A DNA stretch of 64,000 nt from Lutimaribacter salitolerans (GTDB lineage Bacteria; Pseudomonadota; Alphaproteobacteria; Rhodobacterales; Rhodobacteraceae): NCBI RefSeq assembly GCF_042677865.1, contig NZ_JBHUDD010000043.1, positions 59,374-123,373 on the forward strand, written 5' to 3'. Below the pieces are notes generated by a model, which was not told the origin of the DNA, did not search any database, and worked only from the letters and a program-made list of their open reading frames with translations. The number at the start of each line of letters is the position of its first letter. Position 1 is the stretch's first letter. The translations under genes were made by a program, and so were the position numbers. Below are positions 8,302 through 17,647 of this stretch, piece after piece.

Positions 8302-9517
8302 TCGCTGCTGTCAGCAACCCCTTGCTCAGGCCCGATGCCTCGGCAAGGGGATACAGCGCATAACCCGCCAGCGACACCGCGTAATAGCTGATCGCCACCA
8401 CCGACAGCCCCTCGACCGTGCGTTGCAGTTTCAACTGCATGTCGGCGCGTGTGTTCATGCTTTCCAGCAAGGCCTGGTTCTGCGCGCTGCGCTCCACGTC
8501 CACCCGCGTACGCAGCAGATCGCCCGCCCGGATCGCCCGGTCAGACATCGACACCAGCCGGCCTTGGGTGGATTTCACCGTGCGCATCGCCGGATCATAG
8601 CGGCGCATCATGAACTCGTTGAAGGTCTGACGCCCGTCGAACCGCTGCTCGCGCATCACCTCGATCCGCTGGTGCACGATCGCCTCATAGGCCCCGGTCG
8701 CGCCAAATCGGAAGGACGCGCGCGCCGCCATCGTCTCCAGCTCCGCCGACACCTCCAGCAAGCGCCCCAGCGTGTGTTCGGCCGGGGTGGCGTTGTCGGT
8801 CATCTCGTCCATCAGCTCGGTCAGCCGCCCGTCGATATCGTTCATCCGGGGCGACATCGCCTTGGTTTCGGAAAAGCCCAGCATCGACATGGTTTTATAG
8901 GTTTCGATCTCGCACAGCCGCTGCACCATACGGCCCACCCTGCGGTCGCCGGTGCTGGGATCGACGAAGATGGCAAAGCGCTGGTGCCCGGCCTCGTCGA
9001 TCCGAAAATCCCCGGCGATCACCCCGGATTCATCCAGCACCTTGCTGACGGCGATGCTTTCGGGCACGAACCATTCGTTGATCGCCTTGATCGCCCGCTC
9101 TTTATCCGTCCAGGGTTCCACCCGGATCAGAGCGCTGGTCATCCTAACGCCCGGGATCGCCTCCAGCCAGTCGCTCGGGAACACCTCGAAATCCGCCGGA
9201 TCAAAGGGGCGCGCCGACAACCCGTCGATAAAGGCGGTATAGGTCACGAATTCGGTGTGGCTTTCCCATTTCAGCTTGAACCGGCCAAGGGTGCCGAAAT
9301 AATGCGTCGCCCCCGGCTGCGGATGCGGCGCGCCATAGCGATCCAGCAGGGTCAGCAGATGCGTCATGTCCGCCTCGCGGTTGCGCGCGGCCGCCCCATC
9401 GGGCTGTTTGACCGCCAGATAGACCGCCGTGCCCGGAAACGAGATCGCCGGGAACGGTCGCGCATGCAGTTCATTGGCAAGGCTGTAGCGCAGCGGATGA
9501 TCGGCAATGGGGGCCAT
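8222..9517 (-). CDS. DUF3422 family membrane protein
   Basis: 431 residues. The N-terminal motif HPLRYSLANELHARPF is typical of DUF3422, a proteobacterial family of unknown function. The middle is soluble, mixed alpha/beta then helical, and two hydrophobic helices lie near the C-terminus (VEGLSVVAISYYAVSLAGYA and LLTAAITLPVVGLVWFLV), so the bulk probably hangs in the cytoplasm. The upstream ATG of the open frame (9589) is rejected because the ATG at 9517 has AGGAG at proper spacing and starts at the conserved MAPIADHPLR. The gene overlaps YeeE/YedE tail-to-tail by 80 bases. Confidence 0.85.
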   Translation of the reverse strand: MAPIADHPLRYSLANELHARPFPAISFPGTAVYLAVKQPDGAAARNREADMTHLLTLLDRYGAPHPQPGATHYFGTLGRFKLKWESHTEFVTYTAFIDGLSARPFDPADFEVFPSDWLEAIPGVRMTSALIRVEPWTDKERAIKAINEWFVPESIAVSKVLDESGVIAGDFRIDEAGHQRFAIFVDPSTGDRRVGRMVQRLCEIETYKTMSMLGFSETKAMSPRMNDIDGRLTELMDEMTDNATPAEHTLGRLLEVSAELETMAARASFRFGATGAYEAIVHQRIEVMREQRFDGRQTFNEFMMRRYDPAMRTVKSTQGRLVSMSDRAIRAGDLLRTRVDVERSAQNQALLESMNTRADMQLKLQRTVEGLSVVAISYYAVSLAGYALYPLAEASGLSKGLLTAAITLPVVGLVWFLVRRLQRAVHAGRPE

Positions 9518-9653
9518 GGCACACTCCTGATTACCCAGCAGATAGGCCGGACCGCACCGGAAGTAAACGAAAATTCGTATGGTTTCCAATGGCTTGGCGG
9601 AATACTACGGCATACCTGCCAAAATGTCACGCAAGGCGGTGCCCTGTGCGACG

Positions 9654-9684
9654 AAAAACCCCCGACCGGATGTCCGGGCGGGGG
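9654..9684 (-). terminator. Rho-independent terminator of pntAB
   Basis: Read on the minus strand: CCCCCGCCCGG, loop ACAT, CCGGTCGGGGG, then TTTTT. It lies 26 bases past the pntB stop. One mismatch occurs in the 11-base stem. Confidence 0.9.
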
Positions 9685-9709
9685 CTGGCATCATCGGCAC
9701 CAAGCCGGA

Positions 9710-11143
9710 TCAGCTCATCTTGGCAAGCAGCGCCTCGACGCTGGCCTTGGCATCGCCATAGAACATCCGCGTGTTGTCCTTGAAAAACAGCGGGTTCTCG
9801 ATCCCCGAATAACCGGTGCCCTGCCCGCGTTTCGACACGAACACCTGCTTGGCTTTCCACACCTCCAGCACCGGCATGCCGGCGATGGGGCTGTTGGGAT
9901 CGTCCTGCGCGGCGGGATTCACGATGTCATTCGACCCGATCACGATCACCACGTCGGTGGACGGGAAATCGTCGTTGATCTCGTCCATCTCCAGCACGAT
10001 GTCATAAGGCACCTTGGCCTCGGCCAGCAGCACGTTCATGTGACCGGGCAGACGCCCCGCCACCGGGTGGATGGCAAAGCGCACGGTCTTGCCCTTGCCC
10101 CGCAGCTTGCGGGTCAGCTCGGCCACGTTCTGCTGCGCCTGCGCCACCGCCATGCCATAGCCCGGCACGATCACGATGCTGTCGGCCTCTTCCAGCGCGG
10201 TTGCCACGCCATCGGCATCGATCGCGATCTGCTCGCCCTCGACCGCCATCTGCTCGCCCGCCGGGCCGCCAAAGCCGCCCAGGATCACGCTGATGAACGA
10301 CCGGTTCATCGCCTTGCACATGATGTACGACAGGATCGCACCGCTTGAGCCGACCAATGCACCAACCACGATCAGCAGGTCATTTCCCAGGCTGAAGCCG
10401 ATGGCCGCCGCCGCCCAGCCGGAGTAGCTGTTGAGCATCGAGACAACCACCGGCATGTCGGCCCCGCCGATGCCCATGATCAGGTGATAGCCGATGAACA
10501 GCGCCAGCAGCGTCATGATGACCAGCGTCCAGCTACCAGCGCCCGACAGGTACATCACCAGCAGCAGCAGCGACCCAAGGGCCGCGCCCGCGTTCAGCAT
10601 ATGCCCCCCCGGCAGCTTGGCAGCGGCGGTGTTCACCTTGCCCGCCAGCTTGCCATAGGCAATCACCGACCCGGTGAATGTGACCGCACCGATCCAGATG
10701 CCCAGCACCAGTTCGATCCGCAGGATGTTGATCTCGACCTGCGTTTTCTTGGCGACAAGCTGGGCAAAGCTGCCTTCGATTGTCTCGCCGGCTGCTTTCG
10801 CCGCCTCGACAAGGTTGATGGTGATATCGGCGTTGAAGCCCACAAAGACCGCTGCCAGACCGACCAGCGAATGCATCGCCGCGACCAGTTCGGGCATCTG
10901 CGTCATCTGCACGCGCTGCGCCAGCTGCACGCCGATGGCCCCGCCCAGACCGATCAGGATGAGCGACGCCAGCCACAGCCCCGACCCCGGCCCGATCAGC
11001 GTGGCCACCACCGCCAGCGCCATGCCGGCAATGCCGTACCACACGGCGCGTTTCGCGCTTTCCTGTCCCGACAAACCGCCAAGCGACAGGATGAACAGAA
11101 CCGCCGCGACCACATAGGCCGCAATTGTGAATGCGTTATCCAT
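9710..11143 (-). CDS. pntB: NAD(P) transhydrogenase beta subunit
   Basis: Membrane and NADP(H)-binding subunit of the proton-translocating transhydrogenase, which makes NADPH from NADH using the proton gradient. 477 residues: about eight to nine transmembrane helices in the first 280, then the Rossmann-like NADP domain with VIVPGYGMAVAQAQ, the RFAIHPVAGRLPGHMNVLLA stretch and VIGSNDIVNPAA. It lies 17 bases downstream of pntA on the same strand and ends at a strong terminator, so the pair forms a two-gene operon. Confidence 0.96.
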   Translation of the reverse strand: MDNAFTIAAYVVAAVLFILSLGGLSGQESAKRAVWYGIAGMALAVVATLIGPGSGLWLASLILIGLGGAIGVQLAQRVQMTQMPELVAAMHSLVGLAAVFVGFNADITINLVEAAKAAGETIEGSFAQLVAKKTQVEINILRIELVLGIWIGAVTFTGSVIAYGKLAGKVNTAAAKLPGGHMLNAGAALGSLLLLVMYLSGAGSWTLVIMTLLALFIGYHLIMGIGGADMPVVVSMLNSYSGWAAAAIGFSLGNDLLIVVGALVGSSGAILSYIMCKAMNRSFISVILGGFGGPAGEQMAVEGEQIAIDADGVATALEEADSIVIVPGYGMAVAQAQQNVAELTRKLRGKGKTVRFAIHPVAGRLPGHMNVLLAEAKVPYDIVLEMDEINDDFPSTDVVIVIGSNDIVNPAAQDDPNSPIAGMPVLEVWKAKQVFVSKRGQGTGYSGIENPLFFKDNTRMFYGDAKASVEALLAKMS

Positions 11144-11160
11144 GATCCTCTAACTCCCGC

Positions 11161-12732
11161 TTACGATTTCTGGAACATGGCAAGCATGCGCCGGGTGACG
11201 AGGAACCCGCCAAAGATGTTGATCCCGGCCATGAAGACCGACAGACCGGCCAGCAGCGTCACCAGACCCGAGGTCGAGCCGATCTGCATCACGGCGCCAA
11301 GGATGATGATCGAGCTGATCGCGTTGGTCACGGCCATCAGCGGCGTGTGCAGCGAATGGCTGACGCCCCAGATCACCTGGAAGCCGACAAAGACCGACAG
11401 CACGAAGACGATGAAATGCTGCATGAAGCTGGCCGGCGCATAAAGCCCCGCCGCCAGGATCAGCACGGTGCCGATGGCCAGCAGCGTGACCTGGTTCTTG
11501 GTCTGCGCCTTGAAGGCCGCAGTCTCTGCCGCGCGCTTTTCCTCGGGCGTCAGCTCCTTGACCTTTTCCTTGGGCTTGGCCGCGATCGCGTTCACCTTGG
11601 GCGGGGGCGGCGGCCATGTGATCTCGTGATCATGGGTCACGGTCGCGCCGCGGATCACGTCATCCTCCATGTTGTGCACGACCTTGCCGTCCTTTTCAGG
11701 CGTCAGGTCGGTCATCATGTGGCGGATGTTGGTGGCATAAAGGCTTGAGGCCTGCGACGCCATCCGGCTGGGGAAATCGGTATAGCCGATGATGATCACG
11801 CCGTTGTCGGTCACGATCCGTTCGTCGGCCTTGGTCAGCTTGCAGTTGCCGCCCTTTTCCGCCGCCAGATCGACGATCACGCTGCCGCGCTTCATCGAGG
11901 CGACCATATCCTCGGTCCACAGCTCGGGCGCTTCGCGGTTGGGGATCAGCGCCGTGGTGATGACGATGTCCATATCGGGGGCAAGCTCGCGGAACTTGGC
12001 CAGCTGCGCCTCGCGGAACTCGGGGCTTGAGACGCTGGCATAGCCGCCGGTCTTGGCCCCGTCCTGCTGCTCTTCCTCGAAATCGAGATAGACGAACTCG
12101 GCACCCATCGATTCGACCTGCTCGGCCACTTCGGGGCGCACGTCAAAGGCAAAGGTCATCGCGCCCAGGCTGGTGGCCGCACCGATGGCGGCCAGACCGG
12201 CCACACCCGCACCCACGACCAGCACCTTGGCGGGCGGCACCTTGCCCGCGGCGGTGATCTGCCCGGTAAAGAACCGGCCATAGTTGTTGCCGGCCTCGAT
12301 CACCGCGCGATAGCCCGCGATGTTTGCCATCGATGACAGCGCATCCATCTTCTGCGCGCGGCTGATGCGCGGCACCATTTCCATGGCGATCACGCTGGCA
12401 CCGGCCTTCTTGGCCTTTTCCAGACCTTTTTCATTGCCTGCCGGATTGAAGAAGGAAATCAGCACCTGCCCCTCGCGCAGGCGCTTCATCTCGGTATCGT
12501 AGGGCTGGCGGACCTTGGCGATGATATCGCACTCTTTCCACAGCGCGGCGGCGGTCTTGATCACCTCGACGCCGGCCTCGGCATAGGCGGCATCGGTGAA
12601 CCCCGCCAGCGTGCCGGCCCCGGATTCGATCGCACAGTCATAGCCCAGCTTTTGCAAAGCCAAGGCCGAGTCCGGGGTCATGGCGACCCGCGCCTCACCC
12701 TCGTAAACTTCCTTTGGTGTTCCGATCTTCAC
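11161..12732 (-). CDS. pntA: NAD(P) transhydrogenase alpha subunit
   Basis: NAD(H)-binding subunit plus membrane segment of the transhydrogenase, 523 residues. It starts MKIGTPKEVYEGEARVAMTP as in alanine dehydrogenase/PNT domain 1. The NAD site is VLVVGAGVAGLAAIGAATSLGA (about residues 170-190). The C-terminal 130 residues hold about four hydrophobic helices after a charged Pro/Lys-rich linker (PPPPPKVNAIAAKPKEK). The unsplit E. coli-like alpha subunit is present, not the two-piece PntAA/PntAB form found in many alphaproteobacteria. Confidence 0.96.
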   Translation of the reverse strand: MKIGTPKEVYEGEARVAMTPDSALALQKLGYDCAIESGAGTLAGFTDAAYAEAGVEVIKTAAALWKECDIIAKVRQPYDTEMKRLREGQVLISFFNPAGNEKGLEKAKKAGASVIAMEMVPRISRAQKMDALSSMANIAGYRAVIEAGNNYGRFFTGQITAAGKVPPAKVLVVGAGVAGLAAIGAATSLGAMTFAFDVRPEVAEQVESMGAEFVYLDFEEEQQDGAKTGGYASVSSPEFREAQLAKFRELAPDMDIVITTALIPNREAPELWTEDMVASMKRGSVIVDLAAEKGGNCKLTKADERIVTDNGVIIIGYTDFPSRMASQASSLYATNIRHMMTDLTPEKDGKVVHNMEDDVIRGATVTHDHEITWPPPPPKVNAIAAKPKEKVKELTPEEKRAAETAAFKAQTKNQVTLLAIGTVLILAAGLYAPASFMQHFIVFVLSVFVGFQVIWGVSHSLHTPLMAVTNAISSIIILGAVMQIGSTSGLVTLLAGLSVFMAGINIFGGFLVTRRMLAMFQKS

Positions 12733-12858
12733 GTATCCATCCCCTTTCTCGGCAGATAAATTTGGCCACCCCGACAGAGGCGGCCCCGCTCCTTAGATTA
12801 TCCGCGCAACATTTGCAAAACTTCCCGTGGTCTTCGATTGCCAAAATGTCCCGGATTG

Positions 12859-13311
12859 TCAAACCCAACGCCGCGTTTTCTGACAATAGCGCGCGAAATC
12901 CGCCCGGAATTTACGCCTCAGGCGGTTTTCCTCGGGAATGATGAAGCGCCGCTCCAGTATCCAGACGAAAACCGGGATCAGCGGCAGCGCCAGAACCGAA
13001 TCCCATCGCAGGATGAACCCCGTCAGGATCAGCACGTCCCCAAGATAGATCGGGTTGCGCGAGCGGCTGAAGATGCCGCTGCTGACCAGCCGGTCCGCGT
13101 CCAGATGCGGGATGATGGTGGTGCGCTGGCGGCGCATCTCGTAGACCGCCAGCAGTGCCAGAACCACGCCGCCGCCCACCAGAAGCCCGCCCGCGAAATC
13201 GGCCCAGGCCCCGCCAAACGACAGCCCCGCCGGGAAATGCACCGCCTGCGCCCAAGCCAGCGCCAGTGCCCCCAGCAGCCACACCGGCGGCAGGTCGATC
13301 CAGCGGATCAC
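12859..13311 (-). CDS. Small PEMT/ICMT-like membrane methyltransferase
   Basis: About 150 residues with four hydrophobic segments and the phospholipid/isoprenylcysteine methyltransferase-like core: PHLDADRLVSSGIFSRSRNP, YLGD, then an ERRFIIPEE stretch and FARYCQKTRRW. These residues form the S-adenosylmethionine-binding end of the family. The substrate is unknown. The open frame extends upstream to 13494, but that part overlaps the upstream gene in another frame, so I place the start at the GTG at 13311, just before RWIDLPPVWL. The gap to the upstream metallo-hydrolase gene is only 25 bases, suggesting co-transcription. Confidence 0.75.
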   Translation of the reverse strand: MIRWIDLPPVWLLGALALAWAQAVHFPAGLSFGGAWADFAGGLLVGGGVVLALLAVYEMRRQRTTIIPHLDADRLVSSGIFSRSRNPIYLGDVLILTGFILRWDSVLALPLIPVFVWILERRFIIPEENRLRRKFRADFARYCQKTRRWV

Positions 13312-13336
13312 CTTGCCCGCCGCCGGTTGCTCAGGG

Positions 13337-14290
13337 TCATTCCCATTCCATCTCCTCGTAGACGCGTCCGGCGTTGCGCGTCGCCAGTTCCTCGAACGTG
13401 TCCATGTAGTCCCACTGTGACTGATCGACGTAATAGGCACCGGCCAGATCGCCACCCTCGTCGATATGCGCCCCGATCTTTTCACGCAGATCACGCAGGT
13501 AGGCGACGGTGCCTTTTGTCACAGTCTCCATCGTCGTCGGATGACCGTGGCCGGGGATCACATAGGTGGGGTTGAGCGCGGCGAACGGGCCTTCGAACGT
13601 CTCGATCCAGCAGCTTGTGCAGGTTTCGGGAAAGATCGGCGGCATGCGTTCGTGAAAGGCGATATCGCCCGCGATCATGATGCTGGGCTCGGGCAGCCAG
13701 ACCTGCGCGTCGCCCGGATCATGCGACGGACCAAGATACAGAACCTCGATGCGCATGTCGCCCATCTCGACTGTATGGGTATCCTCGAACGACAGGTTGG
13801 GCAGCGCAATGGTCGTGCCCTCTGCCTTGTCGCGGTTATAGCCCTGCATCCCCTGCAGGATGAAATCGGCATCCTTTTCGAATGCCGCGATGGCATCTTC
13901 ATGCGCCAGGATGTCAACGCCCTGCTCGGCCCAGTAGGCATTGCCAAGCATCGCGTGGCCCTGCCCGTTCTCGTTGATCACCAGCCGCACCGGCTGATCG
14001 GTCACGCTCTTGATCTCGTCATGCAGTGCCCGGGCGAGCCGGACCGATGCACCGGCGTTGATCACCACGACGCCATCGCCGGTCACAAGAAAGGACAGGT
14101 TGTTGTTGTGGCCCGAATTTTCATAGGTCGGCGGCGCGGTGGCGCCGATGGCAGACCAGACGCCCGGGTAGAATTCGACCGGTTTGTTGTACAGCTCCGA
14201 CTGCGGATACTTGTCCGCGATATCCTCATGCGCGAACGCCATGCCCGCGCACAGCGTCACCAGCGCGGCGGCAGAAAAAAGTGGTCTCAT
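13337..14290 (-). CDS. Exported metallo-beta-lactamase-fold protein with altered metal site
   Basis: 317 residues with a Sec signal (MRPLFSAAALVTLCAGMAFA). The fold is recognisable: LVTGDGVVVINAG, then the position of the HXHXDH metal motif, the LGPSHDPGDAQVWLP strand with its metal His, the bridging Asp in IAGDIAFHER, and the final His in PGHGHP. However, HXHXDH reads NGQGHA (residues 108-113), so most ligands of the first site are missing. Its nearest relatives are probably SoxH/quinoprotein-relay-type MBL proteins. ATG 14290 has GGGAGG upstream. It diverges from the SDR-kynU-kynA genes; any role with them is only suggested by position. Confidence 0.82.
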   Translation of the reverse strand: MRPLFSAAALVTLCAGMAFAHEDIADKYPQSELYNKPVEFYPGVWSAIGATAPPTYENSGHNNNLSFLVTGDGVVVINAGASVRLARALHDEIKSVTDQPVRLVINENGQGHAMLGNAYWAEQGVDILAHEDAIAAFEKDADFILQGMQGYNRDKAEGTTIALPNLSFEDTHTVEMGDMRIEVLYLGPSHDPGDAQVWLPEPSIMIAGDIAFHERMPPIFPETCTSCWIETFEGPFAALNPTYVIPGHGHPTTMETVTKGTVAYLRDLREKIGAHIDEGGDLAGAYYVDQSQWDYMDTFEELATRNAGRVYEEMEWE

Positions 14291-14445
14291 GCTGTCCTCC
14301 CTCAAGATCCCGAAAACAAATTCACAGATATGAATACCAAAGTAAAGTGTCGGTGTGCAGCCGCATACGGACGCGCAACACCATGGCTTGCCACCCCCGG
14401 GCCAGCAGGTAGTCTGGCGCGAAATCAAACCGGAGGAGACAGACC

Positions 14446-15207
14446 ATGACCCTACAGGGAAAACACGCGCTGGTAACCGGCGGCGGCACCGGAATCGGCC
14501 TTGCCATCGCGCGGGCACTGGCCGAACAGGGCGCGCAGGTCACCATCACCGGCCGCCGCGCCGAGGTGCTGGAGCAGGTGGCGGGCAACGGCCTGCATGG
14601 GCTGGCGATGGACGTGACCGACGAGGATCAGGTGCGCGACGTGATCGACACGGCAGTCGCCGCACGCGGCCCGCTGCAGATCATCGTCGCCAACGCGGGC
14701 ATCGCCGAGGGGCGCAAGCTGCACAAGACCGACACCGCCCTGTGGCGCAAGATCATGACCACCAACCTCGACGGCGTGTTCTGGACCGTGCGCGAGGGCA
14801 TGCGCTCGATGCTGGGCACAGACTGGGGCCGCGTGCTGGCGGTCAGTTCCATCGCAGGCGTGCGCGGCCTGCCCGGCGGCGGGGCCTATTCGGCCTCGAA
14901 ACACGGGGTGATCGGCATGATGCGCAGCTTGGGCGAGGATTTTCTGGGCCAGCCCTACACCTTCAACTCGATCTGCCCCGGCTATGTCGACACCGACATC
15001 ATCACCCGCAACGTCGACGCCATCAAGGACCGCGCGGGCATCTCGGCGGAAGAGGCGAAACAGGTCATGGTCGACTCGAACCGCCACAAACGCCTGATCG
15101 CCCCCGAGGAGGTCGCCGCCGCCGCACTCTGGCTCTGCATGCCCGGCAGCGAAAGCGTGAACGGACAGGAAATCCTGATCGCCGGTGGTCAGGTCGTCGG
15201 CAAATAG
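14446..15207 (+). CDS. SDR family oxidoreductase
   Basis: Classical NAD(P)-dependent short-chain dehydrogenase, 253 residues. Cofactor motif TGGGTGIG (residues 11-18), the NAG motif (83-85), catalytic Ser134/135, Tyr148 and Lys152 (YSASK), and PGYVDTDI after the active site are all present. The start has GGAGGAG upstream. The sequence resembles 3-hydroxybutyrate dehydrogenase and cyclic hydroxyacyl-CoA dehydrogenases, so a substrate in aromatic or hydroxyacid catabolism is plausible but not shown. It lies 172 bases upstream of kynU on the same strand and may act downstream of anthranilate. Confidence 0.88.
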   Translation: MTLQGKHALVTGGGTGIGLAIARALAEQGAQVTITGRRAEVLEQVAGNGLHGLAMDVTDEDQVRDVIDTAVAARGPLQIIVANAGIAEGRKLHKTDTALWRKIMTTNLDGVFWTVREGMRSMLGTDWGRVLAVSSIAGVRGLPGGGAYSASKHGVIGMMRSLGEDFLGQPYTFNSICPGYVDTDIITRNVDAIKDRAGISAEEAKQVMVDSNRHKRLIAPEEVAAAALWLCMPGSESVNGQEILIAGGQVVGK

Positions 15208-15379
15208 GGTGGGCATCTATGCCTCCCCTACCCCAACCCTGATGCGCATGGGCCGTGCATGGCATGTGCATGGCTTGCAGATCGCCCGGACCCCGGAATT
15301 TTCTGGACACCGCGTCGGCAAACGGCTACCCACAGGGCGAATACTTCAAGCCTAAAATACCATCCGACCGGAGCACGCC

Positions 15380-16573
15380 ATGACCGATTTCGCCGCCACC
15401 AAGGCCCTCTTTCACCTGCCGCAAGGGGTGATCTATCTTGATGGCAACTCGCTCGGGCCGCTGCCCAAAGACGCCACCGACCGCATGGCAAGGGTCATGC
15501 AGGACGAATGGGGCGAGATGCTGATCACCGGCTGGAACAAGGCCGGCTGGATGGATCAACCCACCCGCGTGGGCGACCGCATCGCCCGGCTGATCGGCGC
15601 GGAACCGGGCCATGTGGTGATGGGCGACACGCTGAGCATCAAGGTCTATCAGGCCCTTGCCAGTGCGCTGATGATGAACCCCGACCGCAGGGTGATCCTG
15701 TCGGACAGCGGCAATTTCCCCTCTGATCTGTATATGGCCGAAGGTCTGATCCGCTTTCTGGGTCAGGATCACGAGCTGCGCGTTGTCGCCCCCGAGGAGG
15801 TGTCCGACCACATCACCGCAGATGTCGCGGTGATGATGATCACCGAGGTCGATTACCGCACAGGCCGGATGCATGACATGGCCACGCTGACCGCCAAGGC
15901 ACATGAACATGGCGTCGTAACCGTCTGGGATCTGGCCCATACCGCCGGCGCCACCCCGGTCGACCTGAAAGGCGCTGATGCCGATTTCGCCGTTGGCTGC
16001 ACCTACAAATACCTCAACGGCGGCCCCGGATCGCCGGCCTTCATCTACGTCAACCCGCGCCACGCCGACGCCGCCCTGCCCGCCCTCTCGGGCTGGCTGG
16101 GGCACGATGCGCCCTTCGCGTTCGAACCCAACTACCGCCCCGGCAAGGGCATCGACCGGATGCGCGTGGGCACCCCGCCGGTGCTGGCGCTGGCCGCGCT
16201 CGACTCGGCGCTGGACATCTGGGACATGACCGACATGCACGCCGTCCGCGCAAAATCGCAGGTGCTGACCGACCGGTTCATCGCGGGCGTCGAAGCCGCC
16301 TGCCCGATGCTGACGCTGGCCACCCCGCGCGACCCCGACCAGCGCGGCAGCCAGGTTTCCTTCAGGTTCTCCGACGGGTATGCCGCGATCCAGGCCCTGA
16401 TCGCGCGCGGCGTGATCGGCGATTTCCGCGCGCCCGACATCATGCGCTTTGGCTTCACCCCGCTCTATATCGACGAGGGCGATGTCGACGCCGCAGTGGC
16501 AATCATCGCCGATGTGATGCAGAATGACCTCTGGGATCACCCCGATTACAAGACCCGCGCCAAGGTCACCTGA
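15380..16573 (+). CDS. kynU: Kynureninase
   Basis: PLP enzyme cleaving kynurenine to anthranilate and alanine in oxidative tryptophan breakdown; 397 residues, cytoplasmic dimer in the family. Landmarks are YLDGNSLGPLPK near the N-terminus, DLAHTAGATPVDL (cofactor Asp), and the PLP lysine in GCTYKYLNGGPGSPAF. The C-terminal RFGFTPLYIDEGDVDAAV is also typical. The start is ATG 15380; an alternative in-frame start is not needed. It stands between the SDR gene and kynA in the same orientation. Confidence 0.95.
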   Translation: MTDFAATKALFHLPQGVIYLDGNSLGPLPKDATDRMARVMQDEWGEMLITGWNKAGWMDQPTRVGDRIARLIGAEPGHVVMGDTLSIKVYQALASALMMNPDRRVILSDSGNFPSDLYMAEGLIRFLGQDHELRVVAPEEVSDHITADVAVMMITEVDYRTGRMHDMATLTAKAHEHGVVTVWDLAHTAGATPVDLKGADADFAVGCTYKYLNGGPGSPAFIYVNPRHADAALPALSGWLGHDAPFAFEPNYRPGKGIDRMRVGTPPVLALAALDSALDIWDMTDMHAVRAKSQVLTDRFIAGVEAACPMLTLATPRDPDQRGSQVSFRFSDGYAAIQALIARGVIGDFRAPDIMRFGFTPLYIDEGDVDAAVAIIADVMQNDLWDHPDYKTRAKVT

Positions 16574-16720
16574 TGCACCACACCACAGCCACCAGCCATC
16601 TGCCGCTCTGCCTGCCTGCCGGCTGGGCGGCGCTGTGGCGTCGTATGGCGGCAAATTCCTGCCTGAACGCATGACCGGCGGCCGCACCCGCCCCATCGTC
16701 CAGATACAGGAGACATACAG

Positions 16721-17554
16721 ATGACCGACCCCTACGATCCCGCCACCGAAGGCGCCCAGATGCAATTCGACGGGCGCATGTCCTATGGTGATTACCTTGA
16801 CCTCGACAGCGTGCTGGGGGCCCAGAAGACCCGCACTGACACCCATGACGAGATGCTGTTCATCATCCAGCACCAGACCTCCGAGCTGTGGATGAAACTG
16901 GCGATCCACGAAATCGCCGCCGCCCGCCGCACCCTGCAGGCCGGGCACACCCGCCCCGCCTTCAAGATGCTGTCGCGGGTGGCGCGCATCTTCGAGCAGC
17001 TCAACAACGCCTGGGACGTGCTGCGCACCATGACGCCCAGCGATTACACCGCCTTTCGCGATGCGCTGGGGGAAAGCTCGGGCTTTCAGTCGCACCAGTA
17101 TCGCCAGATCGAGTTCATGCTGGGCAACCGCAACGCGGCCATGCTGCGGCCCCATTCCCATCGCCCCGACATCGTGCAGATGCTGCGCGACGAGATGGCG
17201 CAGCCCTCGCTCTATGACGTGGCGCTGCACCTGCTGCACGGCACGATCCCGCTGCCCGACGAGGTGCTGAACCGCGACCTGTCGCAAAAATACGCCCCTC
17301 ATCCCGACGTGACCGCCGCCTGGGTGCAGGTCTACAGCGCGCCGTCAACCCATTGGGAACTCTACGAACTCGCCGAGAAGCTGGTGGATTTCGAGGATTA
17401 CTTCCGCCGCTGGCGCTTCAACCACGTCACCACGGTGGAACGGGTCATCGGCTTCAAGCGCGGCACCGGCGGCACCGGCGGCGTCAGCTACCTGCGCCGC
17501 ATGCTCGAGGTCGAGCTTTTCCCCGAACTGTGGCACATGCGCACCGACCTGTAA
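16721..17554 (+). CDS. kynA: Tryptophan 2,3-dioxygenase
   Basis: Heme enzyme opening the indole ring of tryptophan to N-formylkynurenine, the first step of the kynurenine route; 277 residues. Family blocks are HDEMLFIIQHQTSELWMKL, GESSGFQSHQYRQIEFMLGN (substrate pocket) and RFNHVTTVERVIGFKRGTGG with the heme-ligand His. Start ATG 16721 follows AGGAGA. kynA lies downstream of kynU, the reverse of pathway order. The intermediate formamidase (kynB) is not in this window, so it must be encoded elsewhere or be replaced. Confidence 0.96.
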   Translation: MTDPYDPATEGAQMQFDGRMSYGDYLDLDSVLGAQKTRTDTHDEMLFIIQHQTSELWMKLAIHEIAAARRTLQAGHTRPAFKMLSRVARIFEQLNNAWDVLRTMTPSDYTAFRDALGESSGFQSHQYRQIEFMLGNRNAAMLRPHSHRPDIVQMLRDEMAQPSLYDVALHLLHGTIPLPDEVLNRDLSQKYAPHPDVTAAWVQVYSAPSTHWELYELAEKLVDFEDYFRRWRFNHVTTVERVIGFKRGTGGTGGVSYLRRMLEVELFPELWHMRTDL

Positions 17555-17596
17555 GCGCGCAGGTCATCCTTCGTTAAGGTTAACGCCGCCCCCGCA

Positions 17597-17646
17597 GCTT
17601 CATCTTGCCCCTAAACTCCGGGGGTGTGGGGGCTGGCCCCCACACA
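17597..17646. repeat. Extragenic repeat element, copy 1 (CTTCATCTTGCC family)
   Basis: Begins GCTTCATCTTGCCCCTAAAC then a G-rich run, followed by a perfect hairpin GTGTGGGGG-CTGG-CCCCCACAC (17624-17645). It sits between the convergent kynA and tetR stops and may serve as a two-way transcript end. Related copies are at 31639 and 55749. Confidence 0.75.
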
Positions 17647-17647
17647 G

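Noticed and set aside
8129..10348. Plus-strand frame of 739 codons over DUF3422 and pntB
   Set aside because: Arg/His-rich shadow of genes on the other strand; no family features.
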